From 'Osedax' symbiont bacterium Rs2_46_30_T18 (GTDB lineage: Bacteria; Pseudomonadota; Gammaproteobacteria; Pseudomonadales; Balneatricaceae): DNA of 52,397 nucleotides. Shown here in pieces: positions 27,089 to 36,110 of the stretch (its first letter is position 1; each line of letters opens with the position of its first letter). The notes under the pieces are model-generated. The model worked only from the letters and a program-made list of their open reading frames with translations, was not told the DNA's origin and ran no database searches. The stretch is from positions 1-52,397 of the forward strand of contig MABF01000094.1 in assembly GCA_002163025.1 (NCBI GenBank), written 5' to 3'. The position numbers were made by a program, and so were the translations under genes.

Positions 27089-27220
27089 AGTTTCTTATAT
27101 GCCGTTAGCTTGGCGCTAAAGTGCCGCAGCGTTGCGGCCCGGTATTATCAATTGTTGTCGGCAATGTGCTCTGCATTAAGTGGAACACTTGTTGCAGTCG
27201 TAAGGCAGTCCCTAATACTG

Positions 27221-27297
27221 CCTCACGCCTCACGCCTCACGCCTCACGCCTCACGCCTCACGCCTCACGCCTCACGCCTCACGCCTCACGCCTCACG
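27221..27297. repeat. Tandem repeat, 11 x 7 bp (CCTCACG)
   Basis: Eleven perfect copies of the heptamer CCTCACG, followed after a 12-base interruption by one more degenerate copy near 27311. It lies between the LysR terminator hairpin and the 3' end of the minus-strand TRAP operon. A heptamer shifts frame at each copy, so it cannot be a coding repeat in one frame. Probable slippage array; it may be length-variable. Confidence 0.97.
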
Positions 27298-27326
27298 GCC
27301 ATTCATGCGCCTCACGCCTGATTCAA

Positions 27327-28733
27327 CTATGCATTAATCAGCGAAGGTAGCCATAACACGATACTTGGGAAGGCAACCAACACGGTGATGGTGAATACAT
27401 CAGCGGCAAAAAACGGCGTAACTCCTTTAAAAACATCTTGTACGGTGATGTCTTTACGCACTCCGGCTACTACAAAGCAGTTCAGTCCTATAGGCGGTGT
27501 AATTAAACAGAGTTCACACATTTTCACTGCAATTATCCCGAACCAGATAGCGCAACCGACCCCGGAAACTCCAAACGCTGAATCCGCAGCACTGACATCT
27601 TCGCCGCCGTTGAGGGCGATAACGGCAGGGTAAGTGATCGGCAGTGTCAGTAATAACATGCCGATGGCATCCATAAACATCCCCAGCACGGCGTAGGCCA
27701 GTAAGATACAGACAAGGGTGATCATCGGACTCTGATCCAAGCCTGTGATCCAGTCGGAAAATGCTGTCGGCAAATCGGCAAATCCAAGAAAGCGCACATA
27801 GAGTAACACCCCCCAGATAATGGTAAATATCATCACTGTCAGCTTGGCGGATTCAATCAGTGCATCTTGCAGGTTATGCCATTTCATTCCTTTGTAAATG
27901 GCCATCACTAAGATCACAAATGCGCCCAGAGCACCGGCTTCAGTAGGAGTACCTACGCCACCATAAATACAGACAATGATGATACCGATGACAAAAAAGA
28001 TCGGGAAAGTGCCCGGCAGCGATTCAAAGCGCTCAGCCCAGCTAAAGCCCTTCACCGGTGGGCCCAGATCTTTGTTAACCGTCGCCAACAGAATCACCAA
28101 ACCGGCGTAGATAAAGGCTGAAACTATACCGGGTAAAAAGCCGGCCATCAGCAGTACACCAACATCCTGCTCGACGATAATAGCGTAGATAACCAAAATG
28201 GCAGACGGGGGAATCAGTGACGCTAAGGTACCGCCTGCGGCAACCACACCCGCGGCAAAACTTTTCTTGTAACCCATCTTGAGCATTTCAGGAATGGCGA
28301 TCCTGGCAAATACCGCGGCAGTTGCTACTGAAGCTCCGGATACGGCGGCAAAACCGGCAGTGGAGAATACGGTGGCAACTCCCAGGCCTCCAGGTAACCA
28401 GCCCACCCAGCGTTTGGCAGCCGTGAACAATGCCTTGGTCAGTCCGGCGTAGTAGGCTAAATAGCCAATCAAGATAAAGGTGGGAATCAATGACAACGAC
28501 AAAGTGGTTACTTTTGAATGAGGGATAGTACCGGCCATTTTCATCGCCACTATTAATCCTTTATCGAAGCCTAATTTTATACTGAAAACCCACACCAAAC
28601 CTAAAAAACCAGAGGCCGCTGCTGCAAAAGCTACGCGTACCCCAATAACGACCATAAAGAGCATAAAGCCGGAAACGATCAGGCCGATATCGATAGAGCC
28701 CATCGTCATGAACCAGTTGCTGATAGCATTCAT
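27327..28733 (-). CDS. dctM: TRAP transporter large permease, DctM family
   Basis: The 12- to 14-helix membrane subunit that couples sodium import to substrate uptake. At 468 residues it is hydrophobic throughout with DctM landmarks: a GLGVATVFSTAGFAAVSGAS loop, GGTLASLIPPSAILVIYA, GVGTPTEAGALGAF, and GMFMDAIGMLLLTLPITYP near the C terminus. It is the distal gene of a minus-strand dctP-dctQ-dctM operon; its ATG overlaps the dctQ stop by one base. The substrate cannot be told from the permease. Confidence 0.95.
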   Translation of the reverse strand: MNAISNWFMTMGSIDIGLIVSGFMLFMVVIGVRVAFAAAASGFLGLVWVFSIKLGFDKGLIVAMKMAGTIPHSKVTTLSLSLIPTFILIGYLAYYAGLTKALFTAAKRWVGWLPGGLGVATVFSTAGFAAVSGASVATAAVFARIAIPEMLKMGYKKSFAAGVVAAGGTLASLIPPSAILVIYAIIVEQDVGVLLMAGFLPGIVSAFIYAGLVILLATVNKDLGPPVKGFSWAERFESLPGTFPIFFVIGIIIVCIYGGVGTPTEAGALGAFVILVMAIYKGMKWHNLQDALIESAKLTVMIFTIIWGVLLYVRFLGFADLPTAFSDWITGLDQSPMITLVCILLAYAVLGMFMDAIGMLLLTLPITYPAVIALNGGEDVSAADSAFGVSGVGCAIWFGIIAVKMCELCLITPPIGLNCFVVAGVRKDITVQDVFKGVTPFFAADVFTITVLVAFPSIVLWLPSLINA

Positions 28734-29356
28734 TATTTTTCGTCCTCTGGGGCATGAGAAACAGTTTCAGCTTCTCGTGCCGCCTGGGTAGCAGCATCTT
28801 CAATAAGGGGGACTGCGACTGGGCTATCGGTGTTTTCGATAGTCGCCCGCAGGTAGGCCCAAAGTTGCAGTAGTAGTCGAATAGCCAAGATAGTAAGGGC
28901 GCAGGGGACGACTAATTTTGCTGGCCAGATTGGCAGACTAATATCCATAGAGCTGTCGCCGTTGATAAACGCTCTTAAAAAATGCAAATACGAGCCGTAA
29001 ATAAGTACCAGGGTGATGATTAACATCAGCAACGTCGAGGTGAATTCGCTGATCCAAAGCACCCTGCGCTTGAGTCGGGATACCAAAATATCCATGCGGA
29101 TATGACCGCCCAAGCGCTGGCAGTAGGCGATACCAAAAAAGGCAAACACCGCCATAAATTGTTCAACCCAATCGATATAGCCTGAAACGGGCAGTGAAAA
29201 CAGCCAGCGACCCATAACATTAAAAACCGCTAACATGACTAATAAAAAAATAGTGATGCCACCGAGTAGTGCAAACAGGGTTTCCAGGCGAAAAAATAGC
29301 CGGTCGACCCGACTCAGTAAAGAATTATCCTGGAGGATATCTGAGGAACTGGACAT
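28733..29356 (-). CDS. dctQ: TRAP transporter small permease, DctQ family
   Basis: The four-helix small membrane subunit of the TRAP transporter, 207 residues from ATG 29356. An AGAGG site lies just upstream; a GTG two codons earlier (29362) is also possible. Hydrophobic segments are at about 30-55, 70-90, 110-130 and 150-170, with the DctQ signature VMGRWLFSLPVSGYIDWVEQ and FGIAYCQRLGGHIRMDI. The C-terminal 30 residues are cytoplasmic and acidic (ending in APEDEK). Translationally coupled to dctM. Confidence 0.92.
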   Translation of the reverse strand: MSSSSDILQDNSLLSRVDRLFFRLETLFALLGGITIFLLVMLAVFNVMGRWLFSLPVSGYIDWVEQFMAVFAFFGIAYCQRLGGHIRMDILVSRLKRRVLWISEFTSTLLMLIITLVLIYGSYLHFLRAFINGDSSMDISLPIWPAKLVVPCALTILAIRLLLQLWAYLRATIENTDSPVAVPLIEDAATQAAREAETVSHAPEDEK

Positions 29357-29413
29357 AGCCACCTCTGTGTATGTGTAGCTTAAGGGAAATAACAGTGAGA
29401 AACACTGGAAGAA

Positions 29414-29446
29414 ACTACTCTCTAGCCCGACTGGTTAGAGAGTAGT
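29414..29446. terminator. Intercistronic hairpin between dctP and dctQ
   Basis: ACTACTCTCTA (29414-29424) and TAGAGAGTAGT (29436-29446) are perfect 11-bp complements just after the dctP stop (29455, minus strand). No U-run follows on the minus strand, so it likely protects the dctP mRNA 3' end or reduces read-through to the permeases, giving more binding protein than permease. Confidence 0.6.
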
Positions 29447-29454
29447 GTGCAGTG

Positions 29455-30462
29455 CTATTTGCCGATCATAGAGTTGACCAAGTCATACAGCTCTTGAGCG
29501 GGCAGACCTTTGTCGGTCATGCTGGCAATCCAGGCATCGCGGGTGGGAGCAGCGGCGATTTTTTTGAACTCGGCCAGTTCAGAGTCGCTGAAAGAGACAC
29601 GCTGGATGTTCTTTTCATCGAGTAACGGACCCCACTTATCCATAGTCTTGCCTTGATAATTACTAATGTAGTGTGAGATAGACTCATCCACAGAGCCTAA
29701 CAGCGCCTGTCTATTAGTATCACTTAAGGCAGCCAACGCATCAGAGTTGACCACTACAGGGCAGTTAACTGTGCCGGGGTTCAAGTTTGCAGTCCACCAT
29801 TTAGCAGCTGCAGTCGTGCCATAGGCCATGTGTGCGTGTGGGGCAAAAGCCACCGCTGAAACGACACCTGAATCAAGCGCTGTTCTCACTTCAGTGGCAG
29901 TCACTGAGGTGGGAACGGCTTTTATGCTAGCCAGAGCTTTACCTATACCGCCAGTGGCTCGAACTCGCATACCGGCGAAGTCGGCAACACTTTTTGGTGC
30001 AGCACCTACGCCAATAATGTTGTACTGAGGCAGTGGTGATGGCATTAGCAAAGTGGCATTCCAGCGTGCCAGGTCTTTGACTACAGCGGGGTGCTTATAC
30101 AGCGCCATGGCGATCTTAGCTTCTTCTTTGAGTGTGGAAATACCCAGGAAAGGAAGCTCCATTACTGTGATTGTCGGGTTTTTGTCCCGGTGATAACCGG
30201 CACAAAACTGTGCCATTTCAAAGGCTCCGATGGAGATTCCGTCTAAGTTTTCTTTGTTTTTAGACAGTCCGCCGTAAGATATTTTTATCTTAAAATCACC
30301 TTTAGTTTTCTGCTCAACCAGCTCGGCCAACTTTTCTACGTGGACAGTAAAAGCGCGAGGCTTACCCCAGAGGGATACATTCCATTGGGTGGCGGCACTA
30401 AGTTGCATAGATAGACCACCGAGAATAACAGCAGATGTTATGGCTAATTTATTGAATTTCAA
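29455..30462 (-). CDS. dctP: TRAP transporter substrate-binding protein, DctP family
   Basis: A 335-residue periplasmic binding protein. The signal peptide spans about residues 1-23 (GGLSMQLSAA then TQWNVSLW). The DctP fold is shown by LAELVEQKTKGDFKIKISYG, a VMELPFLG segment, the conserved MRVRATGGIGKALASIKAVP (Arg that binds the ligand carboxylate) and TALDSGVVSAVAF. The ligand is therefore probably an organic acid; I cannot specify it. First gene of the dctPQM operon, divergent from a TetR regulator 334 bp away. Confidence 0.92.
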   Translation of the reverse strand: MKFNKLAITSAVILGGLSMQLSAATQWNVSLWGKPRAFTVHVEKLAELVEQKTKGDFKIKISYGGLSKNKENLDGISIGAFEMAQFCAGYHRDKNPTITVMELPFLGISTLKEEAKIAMALYKHPAVVKDLARWNATLLMPSPLPQYNIIGVGAAPKSVADFAGMRVRATGGIGKALASIKAVPTSVTATEVRTALDSGVVSAVAFAPHAHMAYGTTAAAKWWTANLNPGTVNCPVVVNSDALAALSDTNRQALLGSVDESISHYISNYQGKTMDKWGPLLDEKNIQRVSFSDSELAEFKKIAAAPTRDAWIASMTDKGLPAQELYDLVNSMIGK

Positions 30463-30555
30463 ATTTTATCCCTCTTTATTATATTATTTTCCTACCGATT
30501 CTCACTTAAAGGCTATTTAAAGTCCAGTGCTTTGGGTCTGGAACAACAGAGTGCA

Positions 30556-30583
30556 TCCATACAATGAACAGATATTGTATGGA
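30556..30583. promoter_or_regulatory. 10-bp inverted repeat, possible operator near dctP
   Basis: TCCATACAAT and ATTGTATGGA are perfect complements around an 8-bp spacer, about 95 bp upstream of the dctP start. The half-site spacing of roughly two helical turns fits a dimeric regulator. Confidence 0.45.
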
Positions 30584-30655
30584 CATAAGCTGCTGCATAA
30601 TATCGCAGTGGTAGAAAAGATGTTTTTGATCTTGTTGTTGCATTTTGTGACTATC

Positions 30656-30670
30656 GGTCATAAAATGACC
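30656..30670. promoter_or_regulatory. Palindrome GGTCATAAAATGACC, possible operator
   Basis: Six-base arms with a three-base centre, about 130 bp upstream of tetR and 195 bp upstream of dctP. Confidence 0.4.
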
Positions 30671-30722
30671 AGCGGTTTTGTTTTTGCGAATAATTCCTAT
30701 TTTTTACCTGACAATTGAGCTT

Positions 30723-30735
30723 GAGTGGACCGCTC
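30723..30735. promoter_or_regulatory. Dyad GAGTGGACCGCTC upstream of tetR
   Basis: GAGnGG and CCnCTC arranged around a central base, about 60 bp before the tetR ATG, with a flanking TCA. It resembles the GC-rich dyads bound by efflux-linked TetR repressors, but the match is by eye. Confidence 0.35.
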
Positions 30736-30796
30736 GTCAGCACATTGCAAAAACTGTGGTGATGGTGTGGAAAATCTCATAGCTGTGAGTAACTAA

Positions 30797-31471
30797 ATGC
30801 AAGTAGTGTGGAAAGAACAAAAATTTAAGCTTAGAGAGCAGCAAATTCTTGAGTGTACACTGGCATTGTTGAGTGACCAGCACTGGCAAGATATCAGTGT
30901 CGCTGATATAGCCAGTGTCACAGGCATTGGCAAAGGGACTATATATAAGCACTTTGATTGTAAAGATGACATATATGCACAGTTGTTATTATCAGGTTTT
31001 GAAGCGTTACTGGATAATTTTAAACGCATAGTCGCTGATACTAAGCTCAGCGGCATACAACAAATGCACGCGATAATCATCTGCGCTTTTGAGTTTCATC
31101 GCGATGATGCAGTACACAGCAAAATTTATTTGGCTTGTAAGGAAGGCGGCTTCAGAGACAGATTAAGCGAGAAGTTCAAGCAGCAATTGCAAAGTGTGGA
31201 AACGGCCGTAATTGAGCTTTTTAGTATCCCGATACTGAAAGGCGTAAAAGAGGGAGGTATCACTGCAGTGATACCCCTTGAAGTAATAATTTTAGGTATG
31301 AGTGCAACCTTTGAAGGGGCGATTATGCGGATTCAAAATAGCAGAGATGCTCAACAGCAAAGTTGCCCGTTACAAGATCAATATATTCCGCTGATGGCCG
31401 ACTATATGGTGTCGGCGATGGCAAATGGACCTGTAAAGATTAATTTTTTGAGAGATGATAGCGATGAATAA
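30797..31471 (+). CDS. TetR-family transcriptional regulator
   Basis: A 224-residue regulator. The N-terminal TetR helix-turn-helix is clear at about residues 10-60 (DISVADIASVTGIGKGTIYKHFDCKDDIYA), followed by a helical ligand-binding domain containing three Cys residues of no obvious pattern. It precedes and overlaps the RND adaptor gene, so it most likely represses its own efflux operon. Start ATG 30797 has no strong ribosome site. Confidence 0.9.
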   Translation: MQVVWKEQKFKLREQQILECTLALLSDQHWQDISVADIASVTGIGKGTIYKHFDCKDDIYAQLLLSGFEALLDNFKRIVADTKLSGIQQMHAIIICAFEFHRDDAVHSKIYLACKEGGFRDRLSEKFKQQLQSVETAVIELFSIPILKGVKEGGITAVIPLEVIILGMSATFEGAIMRIQNSRDAQQQSCPLQDQYIPLMADYMVSAMANGPVKINFLRDDSDE

Positions 31472-32588
31472 ATCAGTTTTTTCTGCGGTAGTTGTAGTAG
31501 CTGTTCTCGGTGGCTGGATGGCTTCTGGTGTATACGGTAATGACGGCGAGCAAAAGGATGAGCCTGTAGCAGTGAAGAAAAAGCCGCTGATGAAAGTAAC
31601 AGTGCTGGAATCTAACGTTAAGACAGTGCAGCGCTTTGTGACAGTCCAAGGCCAGGTCGAGGCAAATCGCTCGGTTGAGATTAAAGTTGAAGTGGATGGG
31701 CGTATTGCTGAAATCGCTGTACAAGAGGGGCAGCGAATAGAAAGTGGAGTCTCTATCGCGACTTTGTCTGCAGACTACCGTCTCAAGCAATTGGCTCAGG
31801 CAAAGGCCGTATTGAGACAGAGAAACAGTGATCTTTCCGCCAGCCGCAAGTTAAAAAAGAGAGGCATGATTGCCGAAAATCGATTGATTGCGGATCAGGC
31901 CGGTGTACAGACGGCCAGAGCTCAATTAGCACTTATCCAGCACGAAGTAGATAGCGCCAGCATACTGGCGCCATTTTCCGGCGTATTGAACAGCCGTGCG
32001 GTTGAATTAGGCGATTATATGCAAAAAGGCAATGTAGTAGGTGTGCTGGTAGATGACTCAGTGTTAAAAGTGACCGGTCAGGTACCACAGAAAAATGTCG
32101 GTGATTTACAGATAAATCAAGCGGTAGAAGTGAACTTAAGTAATGGACTGAGTGCCTTTGGTAATTTGGCGTTTATCTCAAGAGTTGCCGATACCGTGAC
32201 GCGTAGCTACCGAGTTGAAGTGACTTTGGGTAACCCACAACTTAAACGATTAATTGGATTAACAGCGTCTATAAAGTTACCTCTGGGGACAGAGCAGGGG
32301 CATTTGTTGCCTAATTCAGTCTTAGGGCTGAGCGCCGACGGTGATCTGCAAGTGAAACTGCTGGATCAACAAAATCAGGTCAGTACAGCGGTGGTAGAAA
32401 TAATTCGCACAGATAAACAAGGGTTTTGGTTTAAGGGGCTAGCAGAGAAGATTACCGTGATTACCGAGGGAAAAGATTTTGTCAGCAACGACGAAATTGT
32501 TGAACCAATTAACGCGGTAACAGCGGCCGCTGATTTAAATTCCACAACTGCAGAAACAGTTGATAGTCAACTTGCGGCTAAGGAGTAA
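31464..32588 (+). CDS. RND efflux periplasmic adaptor (membrane fusion protein)
   Basis: A 374-residue HlyD-like adaptor. A signal peptide/anchor (SVFSAVVVVAVLGGWMASGVYG) is followed by the lipoyl half-motif VEVDGRIAEIAVQEGQRIESG, a short helical hairpin (about 110-150), the second lipoyl half (SILAPFSGVLNSRAVELGDY) and the beta-barrel domain with PQKNVGDLQINQAVEV. The start is ATG 31464 with GAGAG nine bases upstream; an ATG three codons earlier (31455) is possible. The start lies inside the end of tetR, showing cotranscription. Its RND partner follows after five bases. No outer-membrane factor gene is present, so a shared TolC-type channel is probably used. Confidence 0.92.
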   Translation: MNKSVFSAVVVVAVLGGWMASGVYGNDGEQKDEPVAVKKKPLMKVTVLESNVKTVQRFVTVQGQVEANRSVEIKVEVDGRIAEIAVQEGQRIESGVSIATLSADYRLKQLAQAKAVLRQRNSDLSASRKLKKRGMIAENRLIADQAGVQTARAQLALIQHEVDSASILAPFSGVLNSRAVELGDYMQKGNVVGVLVDDSVLKVTGQVPQKNVGDLQINQAVEVNLSNGLSAFGNLAFISRVADTVTRSYRVEVTLGNPQLKRLIGLTASIKLPLGTEQGHLLPNSVLGLSADGDLQVKLLDQQNQVSTAVVEIIRTDKQGFWFKGLAEKITVITEGKDFVSNDEIVEPINAVTAAADLNSTTAETVDSQLAAKE

Positions 32589-32593
32589 TTGAA

Positions 32594-35500
32594 ATGATCA
32601 GTGCGATTATTGCCTCTGCTGTAGACCGAAGTCGAACGGTAGTATTGATTCTATTATTTTTGATGATCAGTGGAACTGTTGCCTTTCAGGCGATCCCCAA
32701 AGAGGCAGATCCCGATGTGGCCATTCCGATAATCTATGTATCTATCCCCTACGATGGTATATCACCGGATGATGCTGTGCGTCTATTGGCCAGACCAATG
32801 GAAAAAGAGTTGAAAAATGTTGAGGGAATCAAGGAGATGAGCTCCTTCAGCACTGAGGGGCACGCGTCGGTTACCTTAGAATTTGATGCGGGATTTGATA
32901 GCGATCAGGCGCTGTTAGATGTCAGAGAAAAAGTGGATATCGCCAAGGCAAATTTGCCGGAAGGAGCAGATGAGCCGTCGATTAATGAGGTCAATGTGGC
33001 CTTGTTTCCAGTGCTCAATATCGCCTTGTCTGGGGATGTCTCCGAGCGAGTTAAAATCAAGGCAGCTAAAGACCTGAAAGAACAGATCGAAGGAGTCGCG
33101 GGTGTTCTAGAAGTCGAAATCGGCGGAGAGCGCGAGGAGATGATGGAGATCATCGTCGAACCTCAAGCGTTGGAAACTTATCAGTTAGACTTTAATTCGA
33201 TATTAAATATTGTCTCCAGTAATAACACTTTAGTGGCCGCAGGGGCAGTGGACTCGGGTAATGGTCGCCAGGTATTAAAAGTACCAGGCGTGGTGGAAAA
33301 TCTTGATGACATGTTGTCAATGCCGATTAAAGCGGCCAATGGCACGGTAGTGACATTGGCGGATGTGGCTGAAATCCGACTCACCTATAAAGACCCTGAG
33401 GGCTATGCCAGAGTCAACGGAAAACCCGCCTTAGTGCTGGAAGTCACCAAGCAAGTAGGTGCCAACATTATCGACACTATTGCCGAGGTTCAGGCCATCG
33501 TTAAGGAGCGACAAAAAGCCTGGCCAGCGGGAATAGAACACGCCTATATCTTAGATCAGTCAGTGCAAATCAAAGATATGCTCAAAGATTTAATGAACAA
33601 CGTTTTAAGCGGAATTGTCTTAGTGTTTGTGGTGGTGCTGGCGGCAATGGGTTTGCGCTCCTCGCTGCTGGTGGGCTTTGCTATTCCGGGGTCATTCCTG
33701 GCCAGTATCCTGATATTGTATATGATAGGTTTTACCTTAAATATCGTGGTGTTGTTTAGTCTAATCTTAGTGGTGGGCATGCTAGTGGATGGGGCAATAG
33801 TAGTCACTGAGCTGGCCGATCGTCGGCAACGTCAAGGTTTAAGTGCTAAAGAGGCATTTACTTACGCGGCGTCAAGGATGGCCTGGCCGGTGATCGCCGG
33901 TACTGTCACTACCTTAGTTGTGTTTATGCCTTTGATGTTCTGGCCGGGAGTGATTGGTCAATTCATGAAATACCTGCCAGCGACAGTGGTTGTCTGTTTG
34001 ACTGCCTCACTGTTTATGGCGCTGATATTTTTGCCGGTGCTGGGTTCGGTATTTAGTTTTAACAAAAAATCAGCAGTCCAAGATAGCAATGAATTCGAGC
34101 TTCCGGAGGGTAAGTTTAATCAGAGCTACCGCGCGCTACTGGGTGCTATCTTGAAGTGGCCACTGCTTAGTACTTTGACGGCAATGCTGATTATGGCCGG
34201 CATTGTTGTCAGTTACACTAAGTTAAACAATGGTATGGAATTTTTCCCGGATGTTGAGCCGGACATGGTCTTGATTAACGTTCACGCCCGTGGAGAATTA
34301 TCTATTGATGAAAAAGATAAAATGCTTCGCGATGTTGAGCATAGCATTAAGGGTATGAGCGGTTATAAATCTGTGTATGCGCGCAGTTTCCAGCAGAATA
34401 AGTCAGAAGATATAGTCGCAGTGATTCAATTTCAACTCGATGAATGGGATCGCAGACCTAAGGCGAATGAGTTACTCAAAGAAATGCAGCAGCGCACCGC
34501 GCACATCCCCGGGATAAAAATTGAAACCCGAAAAGCCGAGGGCGGGCCATCATCAGGCAAGCCTTTTGAATTGTTAGTGACAGGCATTGAAGAGCAGAAA
34601 ATATTTGCCGCAGTGGCTCAAGTCAGAACGGCAATGGACAGTGCCGGGGGGTTTGTCGCAGTAGAGGACGATCGGCCTCTACCGGGAATAGAATGGCGCT
34701 TGATAGTAGATCGTGAAGAGGCGCTGCGCTACGGTGCTAACGTGGCTGTCGTCGGTCAGGCCGTGAAGTTAATAACCAGCGGCATTAAGCTGACTGACTA
34801 TCGTCCGGAAACTGCGGATGATGAGGTGGATATAAGACTCAGATTTCCCCGGGAAAAACGCAACTTAGATCAGCTGATGCAAATGCAGTTGCTGACAGCC
34901 AACGGTTTAGTACCGCTGAGTAACTTTGTCTCACTTGAACCTGGGCAAAAAACCGGTTCTATCAAGCGTATCGATAGCCGTCGGGTGATTACTATTCAGG
35001 CCGAAGTTGAAGAGGGAGTGCTGGTCAATGAAAAAGTACAGCAAATGCAGAAAATGCTCGCTGATCTTAAGTTTGATCAGCAGATAAGGTTAGAGTTTAA
35101 AGGTGAAGATGAGCAGCAAAAAGAGACAGGAGCGTTCTTGGCGCAAGCCTTTTCCATCGCTATTTTCATCATGCTGTTAGTGTTGGTGACGCAGTTTAAT
35201 AATCTGTATCAATCCTTTATTGTGCTATCGGCAATTATCTTTTCTATTGCCGGTGTGTTCATCGGATTAATGCTGACTTCTCAGCCCTTTGGTATGGTAA
35301 TGGGAGGCGTGGGGACCATCGCCCTGGCGGGGATAGTGGTTAATAACAATATTGTCTTGATCGACTGTTTCAACGAGTTGCGCCGAAATGGTTATAGCGC
35401 CTATGACGCAGCCCTTGCAACAGGTAGTTTAAGAATGCGTCCGGTGCTGTTAACTGCTATCACTACCGTGTTAGGGCTTATGCCTATGGTACTGGCAATG

Positions 35501-35752
35501 AATATTGATTTGTTTGAACGCGATGTCAGTTTCGGTGCTCCCTCCACGCAGTGGTGGACGGCACTGTCTAGTACTATCGCCGGTGGTTTATCATTCGCTA
35601 CTGTGCTGACGTTATTTTTGACTCCCTGTCTGCTTGTGTTAGGTGAGAGACAATGGCTCGCTTTCTTTTTTAAATCTAAAAGGAATAAAGCAGCAGCTAG
35701 TGATTCATCAATAACCGAGTCGGTCGCTGTTAGCTCAACAGAAACGGCCTAA
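32594..35752 (+). CDS. RND-family efflux permease (AcrB-like, HAE1 group)
   Basis: Proton-driven inner-membrane efflux pump, 1052 residues, the standard length. It has the N-terminal helix, the first periplasmic domain, six helices (about 335-545) including LVVGMLVDGAIVVTELADRR with the proton-relay acidic residue, a second periplasmic domain, and the second helix set with GIVVNNNIVLIDCFNELRR and ATGSLRMRPVLLTAITTVLG. AGGAG lies eight bases before ATG 32594. Followed by an intrinsic terminator. Substrate class is not determinable; lipophilic compounds are usual for the family. Confidence 0.95.
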   Translation: MISAIIASAVDRSRTVVLILLFLMISGTVAFQAIPKEADPDVAIPIIYVSIPYDGISPDDAVRLLARPMEKELKNVEGIKEMSSFSTEGHASVTLEFDAGFDSDQALLDVREKVDIAKANLPEGADEPSINEVNVALFPVLNIALSGDVSERVKIKAAKDLKEQIEGVAGVLEVEIGGEREEMMEIIVEPQALETYQLDFNSILNIVSSNNTLVAAGAVDSGNGRQVLKVPGVVENLDDMLSMPIKAANGTVVTLADVAEIRLTYKDPEGYARVNGKPALVLEVTKQVGANIIDTIAEVQAIVKERQKAWPAGIEHAYILDQSVQIKDMLKDLMNNVLSGIVLVFVVVLAAMGLRSSLLVGFAIPGSFLASILILYMIGFTLNIVVLFSLILVVGMLVDGAIVVTELADRRQRQGLSAKEAFTYAASRMAWPVIAGTVTTLVVFMPLMFWPGVIGQFMKYLPATVVVCLTASLFMALIFLPVLGSVFSFNKKSAVQDSNEFELPEGKFNQSYRALLGAILKWPLLSTLTAMLIMAGIVVSYTKLNNGMEFFPDVEPDMVLINVHARGELSIDEKDKMLRDVEHSIKGMSGYKSVYARSFQQNKSEDIVAVIQFQLDEWDRRPKANELLKEMQQRTAHIPGIKIETRKAEGGPSSGKPFELLVTGIEEQKIFAAVAQVRTAMDSAGGFVAVEDDRPLPGIEWRLIVDREEALRYGANVAVVGQAVKLITSGIKLTDYRPETADDEVDIRLRFPREKRNLDQLMQMQLLTANGLVPLSNFVSLEPGQKTGSIKRIDSRRVITIQAEVEEGVLVNEKVQQMQKMLADLKFDQQIRLEFKGEDEQQKETGAFLAQAFSIAIFIMLLVLVTQFNNLYQSFIVLSAIIFSIAGVFIGLMLTSQPFGMVMGGVGTIALAGIVVNNNIVLIDCFNELRRNGYSAYDAALATGSLRMRPVLLTAITTVLGLMPMVLAMNIDLFERDVSFGAPSTQWWTALSSTIAGGLSFATVLTLFLTPCLLVLGERQWLAFFFKSKRNKAAASDSSITESVAVSSTETA

Positions 35753-36110
35753 AGTGACAGTAGAGTTCTGAAGGTTTTTACTGATAAAATCCCCATTTAA
35801 GATGGGGATTTTTATTTGCGTCATAAAGGTAAGCCAAGAAGACCTATTAGAGCTTTGTGTTTGAGTATTATCAGTCAGAGACGAATCGCGCTGATTGTCT
35901 ATTCCAGAAAGGATATCTGGGAGGTTTAAATACCCCGGGTTAATGTTGCTTTTTTATCAATAATCATTCTACCTCTGAACCTTAGCCGTTATACTAAACT
36001 GCAGTTTTACATCCATATTTATTTAACTATTTATTTGACTTTATATTTTCCAGATTCATGCCGTTCAATGCTCTAGCAGACAATTGAGTAGGCCAGGTAG
36101 CTAAAAACTA
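35753..36110. other. Intergenic region between RND operon and histidine kinase gene
   Basis: These 358 bp hold the RND terminator (35786-35817) and otherwise an AT-rich stretch that must include the promoter for the downstream kinase. I see no gene. Confidence 0.6.
35786..35817 (+). terminator. Intrinsic terminator after the RND operon
   Basis: AAAATCCCCAT (35786-35796), TTAAG loop, ATGGGGATTTT (35802-35812), followed by TATTT. Strong stem with flanking A/T runs. Confidence 0.92.

Larger units (their letters stand above)
30463..30796. other. Divergent regulatory region between dctP and tetR
   Basis: This 334-bp gap carries no supported gene. It contains three dyads: TCCATACAAT/ATTGTATGGA at 30556-30583, GGTCATAAAATGACC at 30656-30670 and GAGTGGACCGCTC at 30723-30735. 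These are good operator candidates for the adjacent TetR protein or for a regulator of the TRAP operon. Confidence 0.55.

Noticed and set aside
27221-27297. CRISPR array
   Set aside because: The units are 7 bp head-to-tail copies with no spacers and there are no cas genes.
27110-27337. Coding frames across the CCTCACG array
   Set aside because: They are low-complexity translations of the tandem repeat with no ribosome site or upstream coding signal.
30527-30718. 63-codon plus-strand frame between dctP and tetR
   Set aside because: It covers two dyads in a regulatory region and has no ribosome site or conserved sequence that I recognise.
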